DNA of 64,000 bases from JANMEX01 sp041751995 (GCA_041751995.1 JBGSHY010000019.1:40024-104023), one strand, 5' to 3'; positions 40,111 through 48,970 are shown, counted from the stretch's first letter. Numbers and translations are program-made. The notes: generated by a model from the sequence alone, not told the origin.

Positions 40111-40877
40111 CAGTAGCCCGAGCCTGCTGCTGCGGTTTTGCCGGAAAGCGCGGCCAGGCAATCATCCAGAAGGCCCGAAGCGCCGAAGCGGAATGTCGCA
40201 GGTGTCGCCCAATCTGGACCCATGATCGTGTCAGCCAGTTCCAGATATTTCGCCGCATCATCGACAGTGCGAATGCCGCCAGCCGGTTTGAACCCGACAT
40301 CGCGCCGTCCTGAAGCGTGAATAGCGTTCAGCATCGTTTCGGCAGCTTGAGGCGTTGCGTTGACCTGCACCTTGCCGGTTGAAGTCTTGATGAAATCGGC
40401 CCCTTCGGCAATTGCCATTTCCGAAGCCGATTTGATCAGCTTCTGGTCGCGCAATTCACCGGTTTCCAGAATGACCTTGAGTAAGGCCCGGTCGCGGCAG
40501 ACCGAGGCGATAATGGCGATCTGTTCACCCGCAGTCTCGTGATCGCCCTTCTTGAAGGCGCGATAGGGAAACACAAGATCAATCTCGTCTGCCCCATCCT
40601 TGATCGCCTTTTCCGTCTCCATCACTACTGGCGCGGTGTCTTCGTCGCCGTCAGGAAAATTGACCACGGTGGCAATACGGATGCCGGTGCCTTTCAGCAA
40701 CGGCTTTGCACCTTTGACAAAGCGCGGCCAGATGCAGATCGCGGCTACCTTGCCGTATGGCGTTGACCCCTTGGCACAAAGCGCGGCGACAGCCGTGTCA
40801 GAGGACGTCGCATTGAGATCGGTAAGATCTATCAGTCCGAGCACCCTTCGTGCGAGTTCCGCGCGGGTTTCGCTCAT
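40110..40877 (-). CDS. deoC: Deoxyribose-phosphate aldolase
   Basis: Class I aldolase that splits deoxyribose 5-phosphate into glyceraldehyde 3-phosphate and acetaldehyde, taking up the sugar released by the phosphorylases. It has 255 residues. The Schiff-base lysine is in DFIKTSTGK, with VNFPDGDE, EIDLVFPYRAF, KVILETGEL and GFKPAGGIRT around it. It overlaps both neighbours by one to four bases. Phosphopentomutase (deoB), which links the phosphorylases to DeoC, is not in the window. Confidence 0.96.
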   Translation of the reverse strand: MSETRAELARRVLGLIDLTDLNATSSDTAVAALCAKGSTPYGKVAAICIWPRFVKGAKPLLKGTGIRIATVVNFPDGDEDTAPVVMETEKAIKDGADEIDLVFPYRAFKKGDHETAGEQIAIIASVCRDRALLKVILETGELRDQKLIKSASEMAIAEGADFIKTSTGKVQVNATPQAAETMLNAIHASGRRDVGFKPAGGIRTVDDAAKYLELADTIMGPDWATPATFRFGASGLLDDCLAALSGKTAAAGSGY

Positions 40878-41671
40878 GTAAATTGTCCTATCGCCAGCTT
40901 GATGATTTCAGCCAGACGCTTGCCGCCGAGGGGGGCCATTTCCTTGGTTTCGTGGTGTGACAATTCCTTGCCGGTCATGCCTGCCGCATAATTGGTCACC
41001 ACCGAACAGGCGGCAACCTTCATGTTGAGGAACCGGGCCAGAATGACTTCCGGAACCGTGGACATGCCGACTGCATCTGCGCCGACGATCCGTGCCATGC
41101 GAATTTCGGCCGGTGTCTCGAATGACGGGCCGGAAAACCACATGTAAACGCCCTTCTTGATGTCCACCCCGGTTTTCACCGCCGCCGCTTCAAGCGCCTT
41201 GCGCATGCCTTCGTCATAGGCGCTGGTCAGTCCAACAAAACGCTTGTCGGTCGGCTCGCCAAACAGGGGATTGGAACCGGAGAAATTGATATGATCCTCA
41301 ATGATCATCACAGAGCCGGGAGGCATGTCTTCACGAACAGAGCCAGCTGCGTTGGTCAGCAAAAGATGGGTTATGCCGAAGCCCGACAGCGTTTCCAGCA
41401 CCGGCCGCATCGCGCCCGCATCCCCATGCTCATAATAGTGAACACGGCCTGCCAACACCAGAACAGGAATGCCGGCCACATACCCTGCGACAATCGCTCC
41501 CGCATGGCCTGATACGCCGCTTTGCGGAAATCCCGGCAGGTCGGTGTAGGGAATGCTGATTGCGTCATCAACTTCCTTGGCGAAGTCGCCAAGGCCGGAA
41601 CCAAGCACCATGGCAATGCGCGGCGCAAAACCTTCGAGCTTCCGAATGAGATGCTGCACGGCTTCGTTCAT
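40874..41671 (-). CDS. Purine-nucleoside phosphorylase, trimeric type
   Basis: Phosphorolyses inosine, guanosine and deoxy forms to base and (deoxy)ribose 1-phosphate. It has 265 residues and the trimeric (PNP/MTAP) fold pattern: MVLGSGLGDF, GVSGHAGAIV, LAGRVHYYEHG, LLLTNAAGSV, MWFSGPSFETPAEIRM, VGMSTVPE and VVTNYAAGM. The glutamate in FETPAE and the asparagine in VTNYA bind the purine in this class. It is therefore not the hexameric DeoD. It overlaps cdd and deoC. Confidence 0.93.
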   Translation of the reverse strand: MNEAVQHLIRKLEGFAPRIAMVLGSGLGDFAKEVDDAISIPYTDLPGFPQSGVSGHAGAIVAGYVAGIPVLVLAGRVHYYEHGDAGAMRPVLETLSGFGITHLLLTNAAGSVREDMPPGSVMIIEDHINFSGSNPLFGEPTDKRFVGLTSAYDEGMRKALEAAAVKTGVDIKKGVYMWFSGPSFETPAEIRMARIVGADAVGMSTVPEVILARFLNMKVAACSVVTNYAAGMTGKELSHHETKEMAPLGGKRLAEIIKLAIGQFT

Positions 41672-42069
41672 TTCAAAATGTCTCCGTCAAAGCCGCGCGG
41701 GAAGATCGCGCCCAGCGTCGTCTCTTCAATGATGCCGGTTTCGTCGCACAAATAGAGCTTTGCGTCCGGTCCGGCAAATTCGGCCAGCCTCTGCCTGCAT
41801 CCTCCACATGGTGTGCACTTCGCCATTTTTTCAGCCACAACGCAGATCTCGGTGATCTTGCCGCGTCCGCCCATCACATAATGGCCAAGCATGGTCGATT
41901 CGGCGCACCATCCTTCGGGGTAGGAAGCAACTTCGATGTTGCAGCCGGAATAGATTTTGCCCTCGGCGGTTCGCAGCGAGGCACCGACCGGGAATTTGGA
42001 ATAGGGCGAATGCGTCTTCTGCATGGCAGACCAAGCAGCATCAAAAAGGTCGCGTGGGCCAATCCTCAT
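41668..42069 (-). CDS. cdd: Cytidine deaminase
   Basis: Zn enzyme of the small tetrameric type (133 residues) converting cytidine and deoxycytidine to uridine forms. The proton-shuttling glutamate and first zinc ligand are in WCAESTM, and the other two ligands are in TPCGGCRQRLAEF. The substrate part is SPYSKFPVGASL. One base separates it from the permease stop. In the operon it feeds uridine forms to the phosphorylase encoded by deoA. Confidence 0.95.
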   Translation of the reverse strand: MRIGPRDLFDAAWSAMQKTHSPYSKFPVGASLRTAEGKIYSGCNIEVASYPEGWCAESTMLGHYVMGGRGKITEICVVAEKMAKCTPCGGCRQRLAEFAGPDAKLYLCDETGIIEETTLGAIFPRGFDGDILK

Positions 42070-42070
42070 C

Positions 42071-43042
42071 CTAACGTTCCTTTACATAGGCGACGCCGCC
42101 AGCTTTCGGCGGGATGGCCTTACCAATGAAGCCTGCCAGCAATATGACGGTCAGGATATAGGGTGAAGCCGTGATCAGTTGCACCGGCACGTCCCAGTCC
42201 AGCCCGGGGATTTTCGCGCCCTGAAGCGGAATGGCCACCGCTTCAAGGAAACCGAACAGCAGGCAGGCGCCAAGCGCACCAATCGGATTCCACTTGGCGA
42301 AAATTAGCGCGGCAAGCGCAATGAAGCCGCGTCCGGCAGACATGTTTGGCGCGAAATTGGCGGACTGGGCGATGGCGAGATAAGTGCCCGCCAGCCCGGC
42401 AAAGATACCGCAGATGATGACGCCCGAATAGCGCAGCCGCGTCACCGAAATGCCCGCCGTATCGACTGCGGCCGGATTTTCACCAACGGCACGCAGCCTC
42501 AGGCCAAACCGTGTGCGGAACACGATCCACCAGGTCAGCGGCACGGCCAGGAAGGCGATGTAGACCAGCGCATTGTGGCCGGAAATCAGCCCCTCGTACA
42601 AACGGCCGATAAAGGGAACATCCTTCACAGCCTGCGCGCCGGGCAGGTCAATAGGCTGGAAACGCGCAGTTGTTGCCAACTGCGGCGTCTTGCCGCCTTG
42701 ATGATACCAGGCCTTGCCGAGAAGCGCCGTCAGGCCCACCGCGAGGAAGTTGATTGCAACGCCGGAAACGATCTGGTTGCCGCGCTGGGTGATCGAGGCA
42801 TAGCCATGCAGCAGCGAGAAGGCGATGCCGGTGAGGATTGCCGCGCCAAGTCCAAGCCAGGCCGAGCCGGTCGCTGCGGCAACAGCGCCCGCCGCAAATG
42901 CCGAGAACAACATCTTGCCTTCGATGCCGATGTCAAACACGCCGGAACGCTCGGAGTAGAGCCCGCCAAGGCAGCACAGCAGGATCGGCACGGTCAGGCG
43001 GACAGTCGAGTCGAGGACGGAAAACAGGATGGTTGTGTCCAT
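42071..43042 (-). CDS. Nucleoside-type ABC transporter permease (second permease)
   Basis: A 323-residue membrane permease of the BMP/nucleoside family. The N-terminus has LYSERSGVFDIGIEGKMLF, the cytoplasmic loop AVGENPAAVDTAGISVTRLRYSG, and the end NFAPNMSAGRGFIALAALIFAKWNP. It is a paralogue of the permease at 7997-8944. It is third in the operon after the ATPase and first permease, two bases from the preceding stop. With its partners it probably imports nucleosides, because salvage enzymes for nucleosides follow directly. Confidence 0.92.
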   Translation of the reverse strand: MDTTILFSVLDSTVRLTVPILLCCLGGLYSERSGVFDIGIEGKMLFSAFAAGAVAAATGSAWLGLGAAILTGIAFSLLHGYASITQRGNQIVSGVAINFLAVGLTALLGKAWYHQGGKTPQLATTARFQPIDLPGAQAVKDVPFIGRLYEGLISGHNALVYIAFLAVPLTWWIVFRTRFGLRLRAVGENPAAVDTAGISVTRLRYSGVIICGIFAGLAGTYLAIAQSANFAPNMSAGRGFIALAALIFAKWNPIGALGACLLFGFLEAVAIPLQGAKIPGLDWDVPVQLITASPYILTVILLAGFIGKAIPPKAGGVAYVKER

Positions 43043-43044
43043 GA

Positions 43045-44157
43045 TCAGGCTCCTGCCTCGGCTGGGTTGCGCGTGAACAATCGCCCGAAGAACGGCCTGA
43101 ACAGGTTTTCCAATGCGCCCGCAAACAGGATTACCAGCGCCTGAATGACCAGGATCATGTCGCGGGAAATCGCCGGGACGGCGAAGGAGAGTTCCGCGCC
43201 GCCCTGATAAAGCGCGCCGAACAACAGCGCCGCCAAGACGACGCCGATCGGGTGTGACCGGCCCATCAACGCCACTGCGATGCCGACAAATCCTGCGCCG
43301 GAGACAAAATCGAGCTCGATCTTGTGAACGCTACCGAGCACGGTGTTCACCGCCATCAGTCCGGCAAGACCGCCGGAGATCAGCATGGTGAGAATGGTCA
43401 CCCGCGCCGCCGAAATGCCGGCGTAGGAAGCGGCCGCCGGGTTGAAGCCGAAGGTGCGCATTTCATAGCCGAACTTGGTGCGCCAGATCAATTTCCAGAC
43501 CAGCCATGCCGCGATCAGCGCCAGAAAGAAGGTGAGGTTTGCCGGCGCAGTGCCGGATTTTATGCCGAAATAGTCGAGCACCTGTCCCAGGCGCGGAATG
43601 AACGATCCGGATTCCAGCGGGCGGGAAGACGGCCCCATCGCACCGACAGGTTTGAGGTATTTGTTCATCACAAACACCATCAGAGAGGCGGCGATGAAAT
43701 TGAACATGATCGTCGTGATGACGATATGGCTGCCGCGCTTGGCCTGCAGCCAGGCCGGGATCAATGCCCATAGCGCGCCGAAAGCAAATGCCGACGCAAT
43801 GGCGAGCGGTGCGGTCACATACCAGGGCACGAACCGGTCCAGCGCCAGCGCCACCAGCCCGACGCCCAGACCGCCGATATAGGCCTGCCCTTCGCCGCCG
43901 ATGTTGAACAGGCCGGCATGGAAGGCCACCGCCACGGACAGGCCGGTGAAGATGAAGCTGGTCGCGTAAAACAGCGTGTAGAAAAAATTGTTGACCGACC
44001 CGAACGCGCCGTCAAACAGGATGCCCACCGCATTCAGCGGGCTTTCGCCGATGAACATGACGACCAGCCCGGCAATCAGGAACCCGGCCACCACATTGGT
44101 CACCGGCATCAGCCCGTAATCGACCCAGGCAGGGAGTTTGGCAAAAGGTGTGCTCAT
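43045..44157 (-). CDS. Nucleoside-type ABC transporter permease (first permease)
   Basis: A 370-residue membrane permease with about nine to ten segments. Family elements are FTGLSVAVAFHAGLFNIGGEGQ, AKRGSHIVITTIMFNFIAASL, MRTFGFNPAAASYAGIS, and GFVGIAVALMGRSHPIG. It is the paralogue of the permease at 8941-9984 but carries the long central loop (LKPVGAMGPSSRPLESGSF) seen in YufP/NupB-type proteins. It overlaps the ATPase stop (ATGA). Confidence 0.92.
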   Translation of the reverse strand: MSTPFAKLPAWVDYGLMPVTNVVAGFLIAGLVVMFIGESPLNAVGILFDGAFGSVNNFFYTLFYATSFIFTGLSVAVAFHAGLFNIGGEGQAYIGGLGVGLVALALDRFVPWYVTAPLAIASAFAFGALWALIPAWLQAKRGSHIVITTIMFNFIAASLMVFVMNKYLKPVGAMGPSSRPLESGSFIPRLGQVLDYFGIKSGTAPANLTFFLALIAAWLVWKLIWRTKFGYEMRTFGFNPAAASYAGISAARVTILTMLISGGLAGLMAVNTVLGSVHKIELDFVSGAGFVGIAVALMGRSHPIGVVLAALLFGALYQGGAELSFAVPAISRDMILVIQALVILFAGALENLFRPFFGRLFTRNPAEAGA

Positions 44158-45695
44158 TCCGCGGCTTCCTTGCGGTTGATGCCTGCCATCAGGAGGCCGA
44201 TTTCGCCTTCGTCCGTCTCCGGCGAGACTTCGCCGACGATGCGTCCGGCAAACATCACCAGGACGCGGTCGGCGAGGGAGCGGATTTCATCAAGTTCGAC
44301 AGAGACCAAAAGGATCGCCTTGCCCTGGTCGCGCATGGCGATCAGCTGGTTGTGGATGAACTCGATCGCGCCAATGTCGACACCGCGTGTCGGCTGCCCG
44401 ACCAACAAGACTTTCGGGTCGCGGGTCATTTCGCGGGCGAGGACGATTTTCTGCTGGTTGCCGCCGGAGAAGTTTGCCGTCTTCAGGCGGCAATTGTCCG
44501 GCCGGATGTCGAACTGCTTGATCTTGTCGGCGGCATCCGCACGCACTTTGTCCGGGTCGAGAGCGAAGCCGGAGCCGTATTGTGTTGAGCGGTGATAGCC
44601 GAGGATCGAATTTTCATTTTCCTCGAACGGCAGCACGAGCCCCATGTGCTGCCGGTCTTCGGGCACATGCGCCATGCCGCGTTCGCGCATTTTGGCAGGA
44701 TCTGCCTCGTGCGCCGGGTCAATCGTTTCGCCCGACAGGATGATCTTGCCTCCGACCGCCTTCTGGATGCCCGCAAGCGCTGCCAGCAATTCCGATTGGC
44801 CATTGCCGGACACGCCGGCAATGCCGACGATTTCGCCGTCACGCACATTGAACGAAACATCGTTGACGCGCGCCACACCCCATTCGTCCTTGACGGTAAG
44901 GCCTTCGACCCGCAGACGTTCCTGCCCGGGCTTGGCCGGTCCCTTGGTGACATCAAGCAGCACATGGCGGCCAACCATCAGTTCGGCCAGATGCTCCGGA
45001 TCGGTCTCGGCCGTCTTGACCGTCGCCACCATTTCGCCGCGCCGCATTACCGAGACATTGTCGGTCACCGCCATGATTTCGCGCAGCTTGTGCGTGATCA
45101 AAAGGATGGTTTTGCCCTGGTCCTTCAACTGGCGCAGGATGCGGAACAGGTGATCGGCCTCAGCCGGGGTCAACACGCCTGTCGGCTCGTCCAATATCAG
45201 CGTTTCCGCGCCGCGCGTCAGGGCCTTGAGGATTTCCACCCGCTGCTGCAGGCCAACCGGCAGGTCTTCGATCAACATGTCCGGGTCGACTTCCAGCTCA
45301 TAGTCGTCGGCCAGTTTTTTCAGCTGAATGCGGGCCTTGTCCTCGCCCGCCTGCAACAGGGCGCCGCCTTCGGCGCCAAGCACGATGTTTTCAAGCACGG
45401 TGAAATTTTCGACCAGCATGAAATGCTGGTGCACCATGCCGATGCCGGTCTTGATCGCGTCCTGGCTGGTGCGGATGGTGACCGCTTTGCCATTGACACG
45501 GATTTCGCCGGAATCGGCGCTGTAGAATCCGTAGAGGATCGACATCAATGTCGATTTGCCCGCGCCATTCTCGCCGATGATGCCGTGAATGGTGCCTTTG
45601 GGCACAAGCATGTTGATGTTCTTGTTGGCGTGAACCGGTCCAAAGCGTTTGTCGATGCCGACCAGTTCAATCGCGGGAGCTGCCGCTGTGTTCAT
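44154..45695 (-). CDS. Nucleoside-type ABC transporter double ATPase
   Basis: Fused two-domain ATPase of 513 residues. Domain one has GENGAGKSTLMSILYGF, LPVGLQQRVEILKAL and ILDEPTGVLTPAE. Domain two has GVSGNGQSELLAALAG, FSGGNQQKIVLAREM and LVGQPTRGVDIGA. A GGAGG ribosome site precedes ATG 45695. It is first in the operon; no BMP binding-protein gene precedes it, and the next gene upstream is divergent slyX. A RutR-like palindrome lies 89-108 bases upstream of the start. Confidence 0.93.
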   Translation of the reverse strand: MNTAAAPAIELVGIDKRFGPVHANKNINMLVPKGTIHGIIGENGAGKSTLMSILYGFYSADSGEIRVNGKAVTIRTSQDAIKTGIGMVHQHFMLVENFTVLENIVLGAEGGALLQAGEDKARIQLKKLADDYELEVDPDMLIEDLPVGLQQRVEILKALTRGAETLILDEPTGVLTPAEADHLFRILRQLKDQGKTILLITHKLREIMAVTDNVSVMRRGEMVATVKTAETDPEHLAELMVGRHVLLDVTKGPAKPGQERLRVEGLTVKDEWGVARVNDVSFNVRDGEIVGIAGVSGNGQSELLAALAGIQKAVGGKIILSGETIDPAHEADPAKMRERGMAHVPEDRQHMGLVLPFEENENSILGYHRSTQYGSGFALDPDKVRADAADKIKQFDIRPDNCRLKTANFSGGNQQKIVLAREMTRDPKVLLVGQPTRGVDIGAIEFIHNQLIAMRDQGKAILLVSVELDEIRSLADRVLVMFAGRIVGEVSPETDEGEIGLLMAGINRKEAAE

Positions 45696-45783
45696 TTGCC
45701 TGCCTCCGCCCGGCGGTCATTGCCGCCAAGTCGTTCGTTCCCTCAAACCAAGCTGTCTGCAAATTGCCATTCGGTCAATGAAT

Positions 45784-45803
45784 TTTTGACCGGACAGTCA
45801 AAA
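45784..45803. promoter_or_regulatory. RutR-like palindromic operator of the nucleoside operon
   Basis: TTTTGACCGGACAGTCAAAA has perfect 7-bp arms TTTTGAC and GTCAAAA around six bases. It matches the RutR consensus TTGACCANNTGGTCAA in 11 of 14 defined positions by eye. A further half-site CGGTCAA at 45772-45778 forms a second perfect inverted repeat with TTGACCG at 45786-45792, so three half-sites overlap. The site lies between the divergent ATPase gene and slyX. Confidence 0.65.
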
Positions 45804-45901
45804 TTGCTGCCTTAAATGAGGCTAGCACGGCAGAACGGTGGCGCAACCGTATTTCCTGTGCGATCAGGGAAACTCCACGACAAACGCTGAAGGTTTCCGC
45901 T

Positions 45902-46114
45902 ATGCCGATGCTTCCTGACCCGCAAATCGTCAATCTGGAAATCACAGTCGCCCACCAGGGCAAGACCATTGACGAGCTTTCGAGCGCAGTGGAAGAGCAA
46001 TGGAAGCTGATTGACAGGCTGCAGAAGAAACTCGATGCGCTGACCTCTCGGTTTCTGGAACTGGAGGAAACGGCGGCGCCCGGCATTGAAGTGACCAAGC
46101 CGCCGCATTGGTGA
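45902..46114 (+). CDS. slyX: SlyX family small coiled-coil protein
   Basis: A 70-residue protein with one long coiled-coil helix: LEITVAHQGKTIDELSSAVEEQWKLIDRLQKKLDAL in heptad-like order, ending in a proline-rich tail (TKPPHW). This is the SlyX pattern. SlyX has no established function. A second in-frame ATG at 45908 is also possible. The gene is divergent from the nucleoside operon. Confidence 0.85.
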   Translation: MPMLPDPQIVNLEITVAHQGKTIDELSSAVEEQWKLIDRLQKKLDALTSRFLELEETAAPGIEVTKPPHW

Positions 46115-46215
46115 ATGGAACGGCATATTGCCAAATCGTTTCGAAATATGGTTAATCGATTGTTAGTGGGGCATGCGTAATCCTGTTTTTTGCAGAACAT
46201 GTTTCGGGGAAATCC

Positions 46216-46833
46216 ATGCGGCTTAGAAATCTTTTCAATATTCTTGCAGTGGCTGCGCTGACAGCCGCTGCCGGCTGCTCGACCAGCGGCACGTTTGCGC
46301 CACGAGCCAGCTACACCGCCATTTCCGATGGCGGCTACAAGCTGCCGTCGATCCCGCAGGGGAAAATCGCCGAAAAGTACAAGCGCCAGACTGTTTCCTA
46401 CGCATCCAAGGAAAAACCGGGCACCGTCATTGTCGATACCGGCGCACGCCATCTCTATTTCATCCTCGGCGACGGCAAAGCCGTCCGCTATGGCATCGGT
46501 GTCGGCAAGGAAGGCTTTGAATGGCGCGGCACCGCTCGCGTGGCGATGAAGCGCGAATGGCCGACCTGGACGCCGCCGAAGGAAATGATCGGACGCAGGC
46601 CGGATCTGGCGAAATATGCCGGCGGCATGGAGCCCGGTGTCAAGAATCCACTCGGGGCCCGCGCCATGTATCTCTACAACAAGCGCGGCGACACCGGTTA
46701 CCGTCTGCACGGAACCCCTGAATGGTGGTCCATCGGCAAGGCCATGTCTTCCGGCTGCATCCGCCTGATGAATCAGGACGTGATTGACCTCTTCAACCGC
46801 GTCGAAGTCGGCGCAAAGGTCATCGTCAAGTAG
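46216..46833 (+). CDS. L,D-transpeptidase (YkuD domain) lipoprotein
   Basis: Cell-wall enzyme of 205 residues that forms 3-3 cross-links or attaches proteins to peptidoglycan. The N-terminus is a lipoprotein signal with lipobox TAAAGC (C22 or near). The YkuD domain spans about 70-205: VIVDTGARHLYFILGDG at its start and the catalytic HGTPEWWSIGKAMSSGCIRL with histidine, serine and cysteine near the end. Rhizobia have many such paralogues. A strong terminator follows directly. Confidence 0.92.
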   Translation: MRLRNLFNILAVAALTAAAGCSTSGTFAPRASYTAISDGGYKLPSIPQGKIAEKYKRQTVSYASKEKPGTVIVDTGARHLYFILGDGKAVRYGIGVGKEGFEWRGTARVAMKREWPTWTPPKEMIGRRPDLAKYAGGMEPGVKNPLGARAMYLYNKRGDTGYRLHGTPEWWSIGKAMSSGCIRLMNQDVIDLFNRVEVGAKVIVK

Positions 46834-46852
46834 GGTTATGGATTGAAACAGT

Positions 46853-46888
46853 AAACCCGCTGGATGATGATACATCCGGCGGGTTTTT
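46853..46888 (+). terminator. Rho-independent terminator after the L,D-transpeptidase gene
   Basis: Fourteen-pair stem: AAACCCGCTGGATG (46853-46866) pairs with CATCCGGCGGGTTT (46873-46886) with one T-G wobble, a six-base loop, and a run of five T ending at 46888. It lies 20 bases after the stop codon. Confidence 0.9.
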
Positions 46889-47031
46889 GTTGTGGCGTAT
46901 CCCATCGCTCGTCAACCCTTCTCCCCGGCCATGACAAATGAGTTGGGCGGGTCTTCGAAAACCAATTGCTTTTCTGTGCCCAAATCTTTGGCTAACACTG
47001 TGTATCAGCTACGCAGGAAGTCAGGTCCAAC

Positions 47032-47739
47032 ATGAACCTCACACAGACAAGACGCTTTGAAACTGGATGCAGACGTGGAAAATGGCGTTTTTGTTTTGAT
47101 CCTTCAGCGCCAATACTGGCGTATCCTGATGAGTATAAAGTAGAAACGTCTCATTTTGTGAACCAGCACCTAGCCCCATTTTGGGTGGAAAATGGCAATG
47201 GCGCACGCGTTTCGCGTACCCCAGTTGGTCCCTGGGGCAATATCACTTTTTGCTATTTTACAGAGGATTTTTGTATTGGAATTAATCCATCTATCACAAC
47301 AACCGACAGCTATGAAGATGTTCGGCTCATTGAACGTGGTAAAGCGGCTATGCCCGACTGCGTAACTATTCTTCACAGTAGTCGTGACACTTGGGTAAAC
47401 ACCATGACTGAGGATCAGTATGAGAGTTTTCTGGACGATGTGAGCGATCTTGACCTTTATTTCAGTTTGTTTGACTGCACTCCAAATGAGTGGCTTGAAT
47501 CAAGCTCCGCCTATCGAACTTGGGGCGCAAAACTGTACCAGCCGATTGAGCTGCTTGAGTTTTGGGTTTCAGGCTCACCCGGCTATGAGCAAAATGGCCG
47601 TCTTGGGGCGCAAGGTTGTTTCAGATTTCTGGCAACAATGATAAAATTCAAGGCGTGGTGGCCCAAAGACAGCTATGCACAAAGAACATATGAATCGTAT
47701 CAAAGCCTGCTTGATGGCCGCGATCCCGCCAACCCATGA
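47032..47739 (+). CDS. Hypothetical protein in a low-GC segment
   Basis: A 235-residue soluble protein of unknown family, rich in aromatic residues (about ten tryptophans) and acidic in the middle (FLDDVSDLDLYFSLFD). No signal peptide, membrane segment or known motif is seen. Sampled 60-base lines have 42-43% GC against 63% in the preceding gene, so it is probably acquired. AGGAAGTCAGG precedes ATG 47032. It lies between the terminator of the L,D-transpeptidase gene and the converging nfu gene. Confidence 0.6.
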   Translation: MNLTQTRRFETGCRRGKWRFCFDPSAPILAYPDEYKVETSHFVNQHLAPFWVENGNGARVSRTPVGPWGNITFCYFTEDFCIGINPSITTTDSYEDVRLIERGKAAMPDCVTILHSSRDTWVNTMTEDQYESFLDDVSDLDLYFSLFDCTPNEWLESSSAYRTWGAKLYQPIELLEFWVSGSPGYEQNGRLGAQGCFRFLATMIKFKAWWPKDSYAQRTYESYQSLLDGRDPANP

Positions 47740-47759
47740 CGAAATTGCAGGCGGTTTGT

Positions 47760-48326
47760 CTAAACCTGCTCGACCTGCTGCACTTCCGGGACGAAATGGC
47801 GTAGAAGGTTCTGGATGCCGTGCTTCAGTGTCGCGGTGGATGACGGGCAGCCGGCACAGGCACCTTTCATGGACAGGAAGACCGTGCCTTCCTTGAAGCC
47901 TTTGAATGTAATGTCGCCGCCATCCTGCGCAACAGCGGGACGGACGCGGCTTTCCAGCAATTCCTTGATGGTCACGACAATGGCGGTGTCTGCTTCGTCA
48001 TAAAATTCGCCGTCCGTGTTGCCGTTGGAGGCAATCGCATTGGTTGCCATCACCGGGAGGCCGGCCATGAAATGCTCCATGATCGTGCCAAGCACTGCCG
48101 GCTTCAGATGCTGCCATTCCGGGCCGTCCTTGGTGACAGTCACGAAATCATGGCCGAAAAACACGCCTGACACACCGGGGATTTCAAACAGCCGCGCTGC
48201 CAGTGGTGAGCGCTCGGCAGCATTTTCCGCGCTCGGAAAATCTTCCGTGCCTTCGGGAATGACGATCTTGCCGGGAAGGAATTTCAGCGTTGCCGGGTTT
48301 GGCGTGGCTTCAGTCTGGATAAACAT
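47760..48326 (-). CDS. Nfu-type iron-sulfur cluster scaffold/carrier protein
   Basis: A 188-residue protein with the Nfu N-terminal domain (MFIQTEATPNPATLKFLPG) and the C-terminal NifU-like domain with the cluster-binding GACAGCPSSTATLKHGI, where C-x2-C binds a 4Fe-4S cluster. It resembles mitochondrial NFU1 and delivers clusters to target enzymes. The start is ATG 48326, preceded by AGGAG; a further in-frame ATG at 48347 is less likely. Conserved position next to usp and trpS. Confidence 0.93.
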   Translation of the reverse strand: MFIQTEATPNPATLKFLPGKIVIPEGTEDFPSAENAAERSPLAARLFEIPGVSGVFFGHDFVTVTKDGPEWQHLKPAVLGTIMEHFMAGLPVMATNAIASNGNTDGEFYDEADTAIVVTIKELLESRVRPAVAQDGGDITFKGFKEGTVFLSMKGACAGCPSSTATLKHGIQNLLRHFVPEVQQVEQV

Positions 48327-48421
48327 GGCATCTCTCCTGCCGTTCAAGGCGGTCAGTTTGGAATGAATCTTAAATAGACCTGATGGCCCGCCGCTTCAAG
48401 CGGCATGAGCCCGCAATGTCA

Positions 48422-48913
48422 TCAAGCCACAGACTCGATATCTTCATCGGTCAGAGTGTGCGGAACGACCGTGACCGGAATGGGAAATGCCGCCCCGCGC
48501 CCGGCGACAGCTTGAACCAGAGGGCCGGGGCCCTCCTTAGATCCGCCGGCGCCCAGCACCAAAATTGCAATGTCCTGATCCGCTTCGATCAATTTGTGGA
48601 TTTCTTCCGTGGTCGCCCCCTCGCGGATGACCACTTCAGGTTCCAGCTCATGCTGTTCACGAAGCCGTTGCACATGCCGGTCAACGGCCATTTCGGCCCG
48701 CTGCATCGCTTCGGCGCGCATGACCTTGCCGACACCCATGAATTGCTGAAAGTCCGCCGATTCGACGACGAACAGCAAGACGAGCGTACCGCCGGTGGTT
48801 TTGGCGCGGCGCGAGGCATAGGCAACAGCGCGTTCGCATTCCGGCGTCTCATCGACGATGGCGAGGAACTTGCGGCGGTGCCCGGTTTCCCGGCTCAGAC
48901 GTTTTGATACCAT
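48422..48913 (-). CDS. Universal stress protein (UspA family)
   Basis: A 163-residue Usp-fold protein. It has KFLAIVDETPECERAVAYASRRAKTTGG at the start and LVLGAGGSKEGPGPLVQAVAGRGAAFPIPVTVVP at the end, where G-x2-G-x8-9-G-(S/T) is the nucleotide-binding pattern in ATP-binding Usps; here it is partly altered. Function unknown beyond stress association. It sits between nfu and trpS as in many relatives; the short gap on its 3' side holds a GCCGC / GCGGC hairpin. Confidence 0.88.
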   Translation of the reverse strand: MVSKRLSRETGHRRKFLAIVDETPECERAVAYASRRAKTTGGTLVLLFVVESADFQQFMGVGKVMRAEAMQRAEMAVDRHVQRLREQHELEPEVVIREGATTEEIHKLIEADQDIAILVLGAGGSKEGPGPLVQAVAGRGAAFPIPVTVVPHTLTDEDIESVA

Positions 48914-48970
48914 TTCGCCTATCTGCCACTCAAATGACCGGCGGGCAAGATGCCTGCCTGTCGCAGCCTG

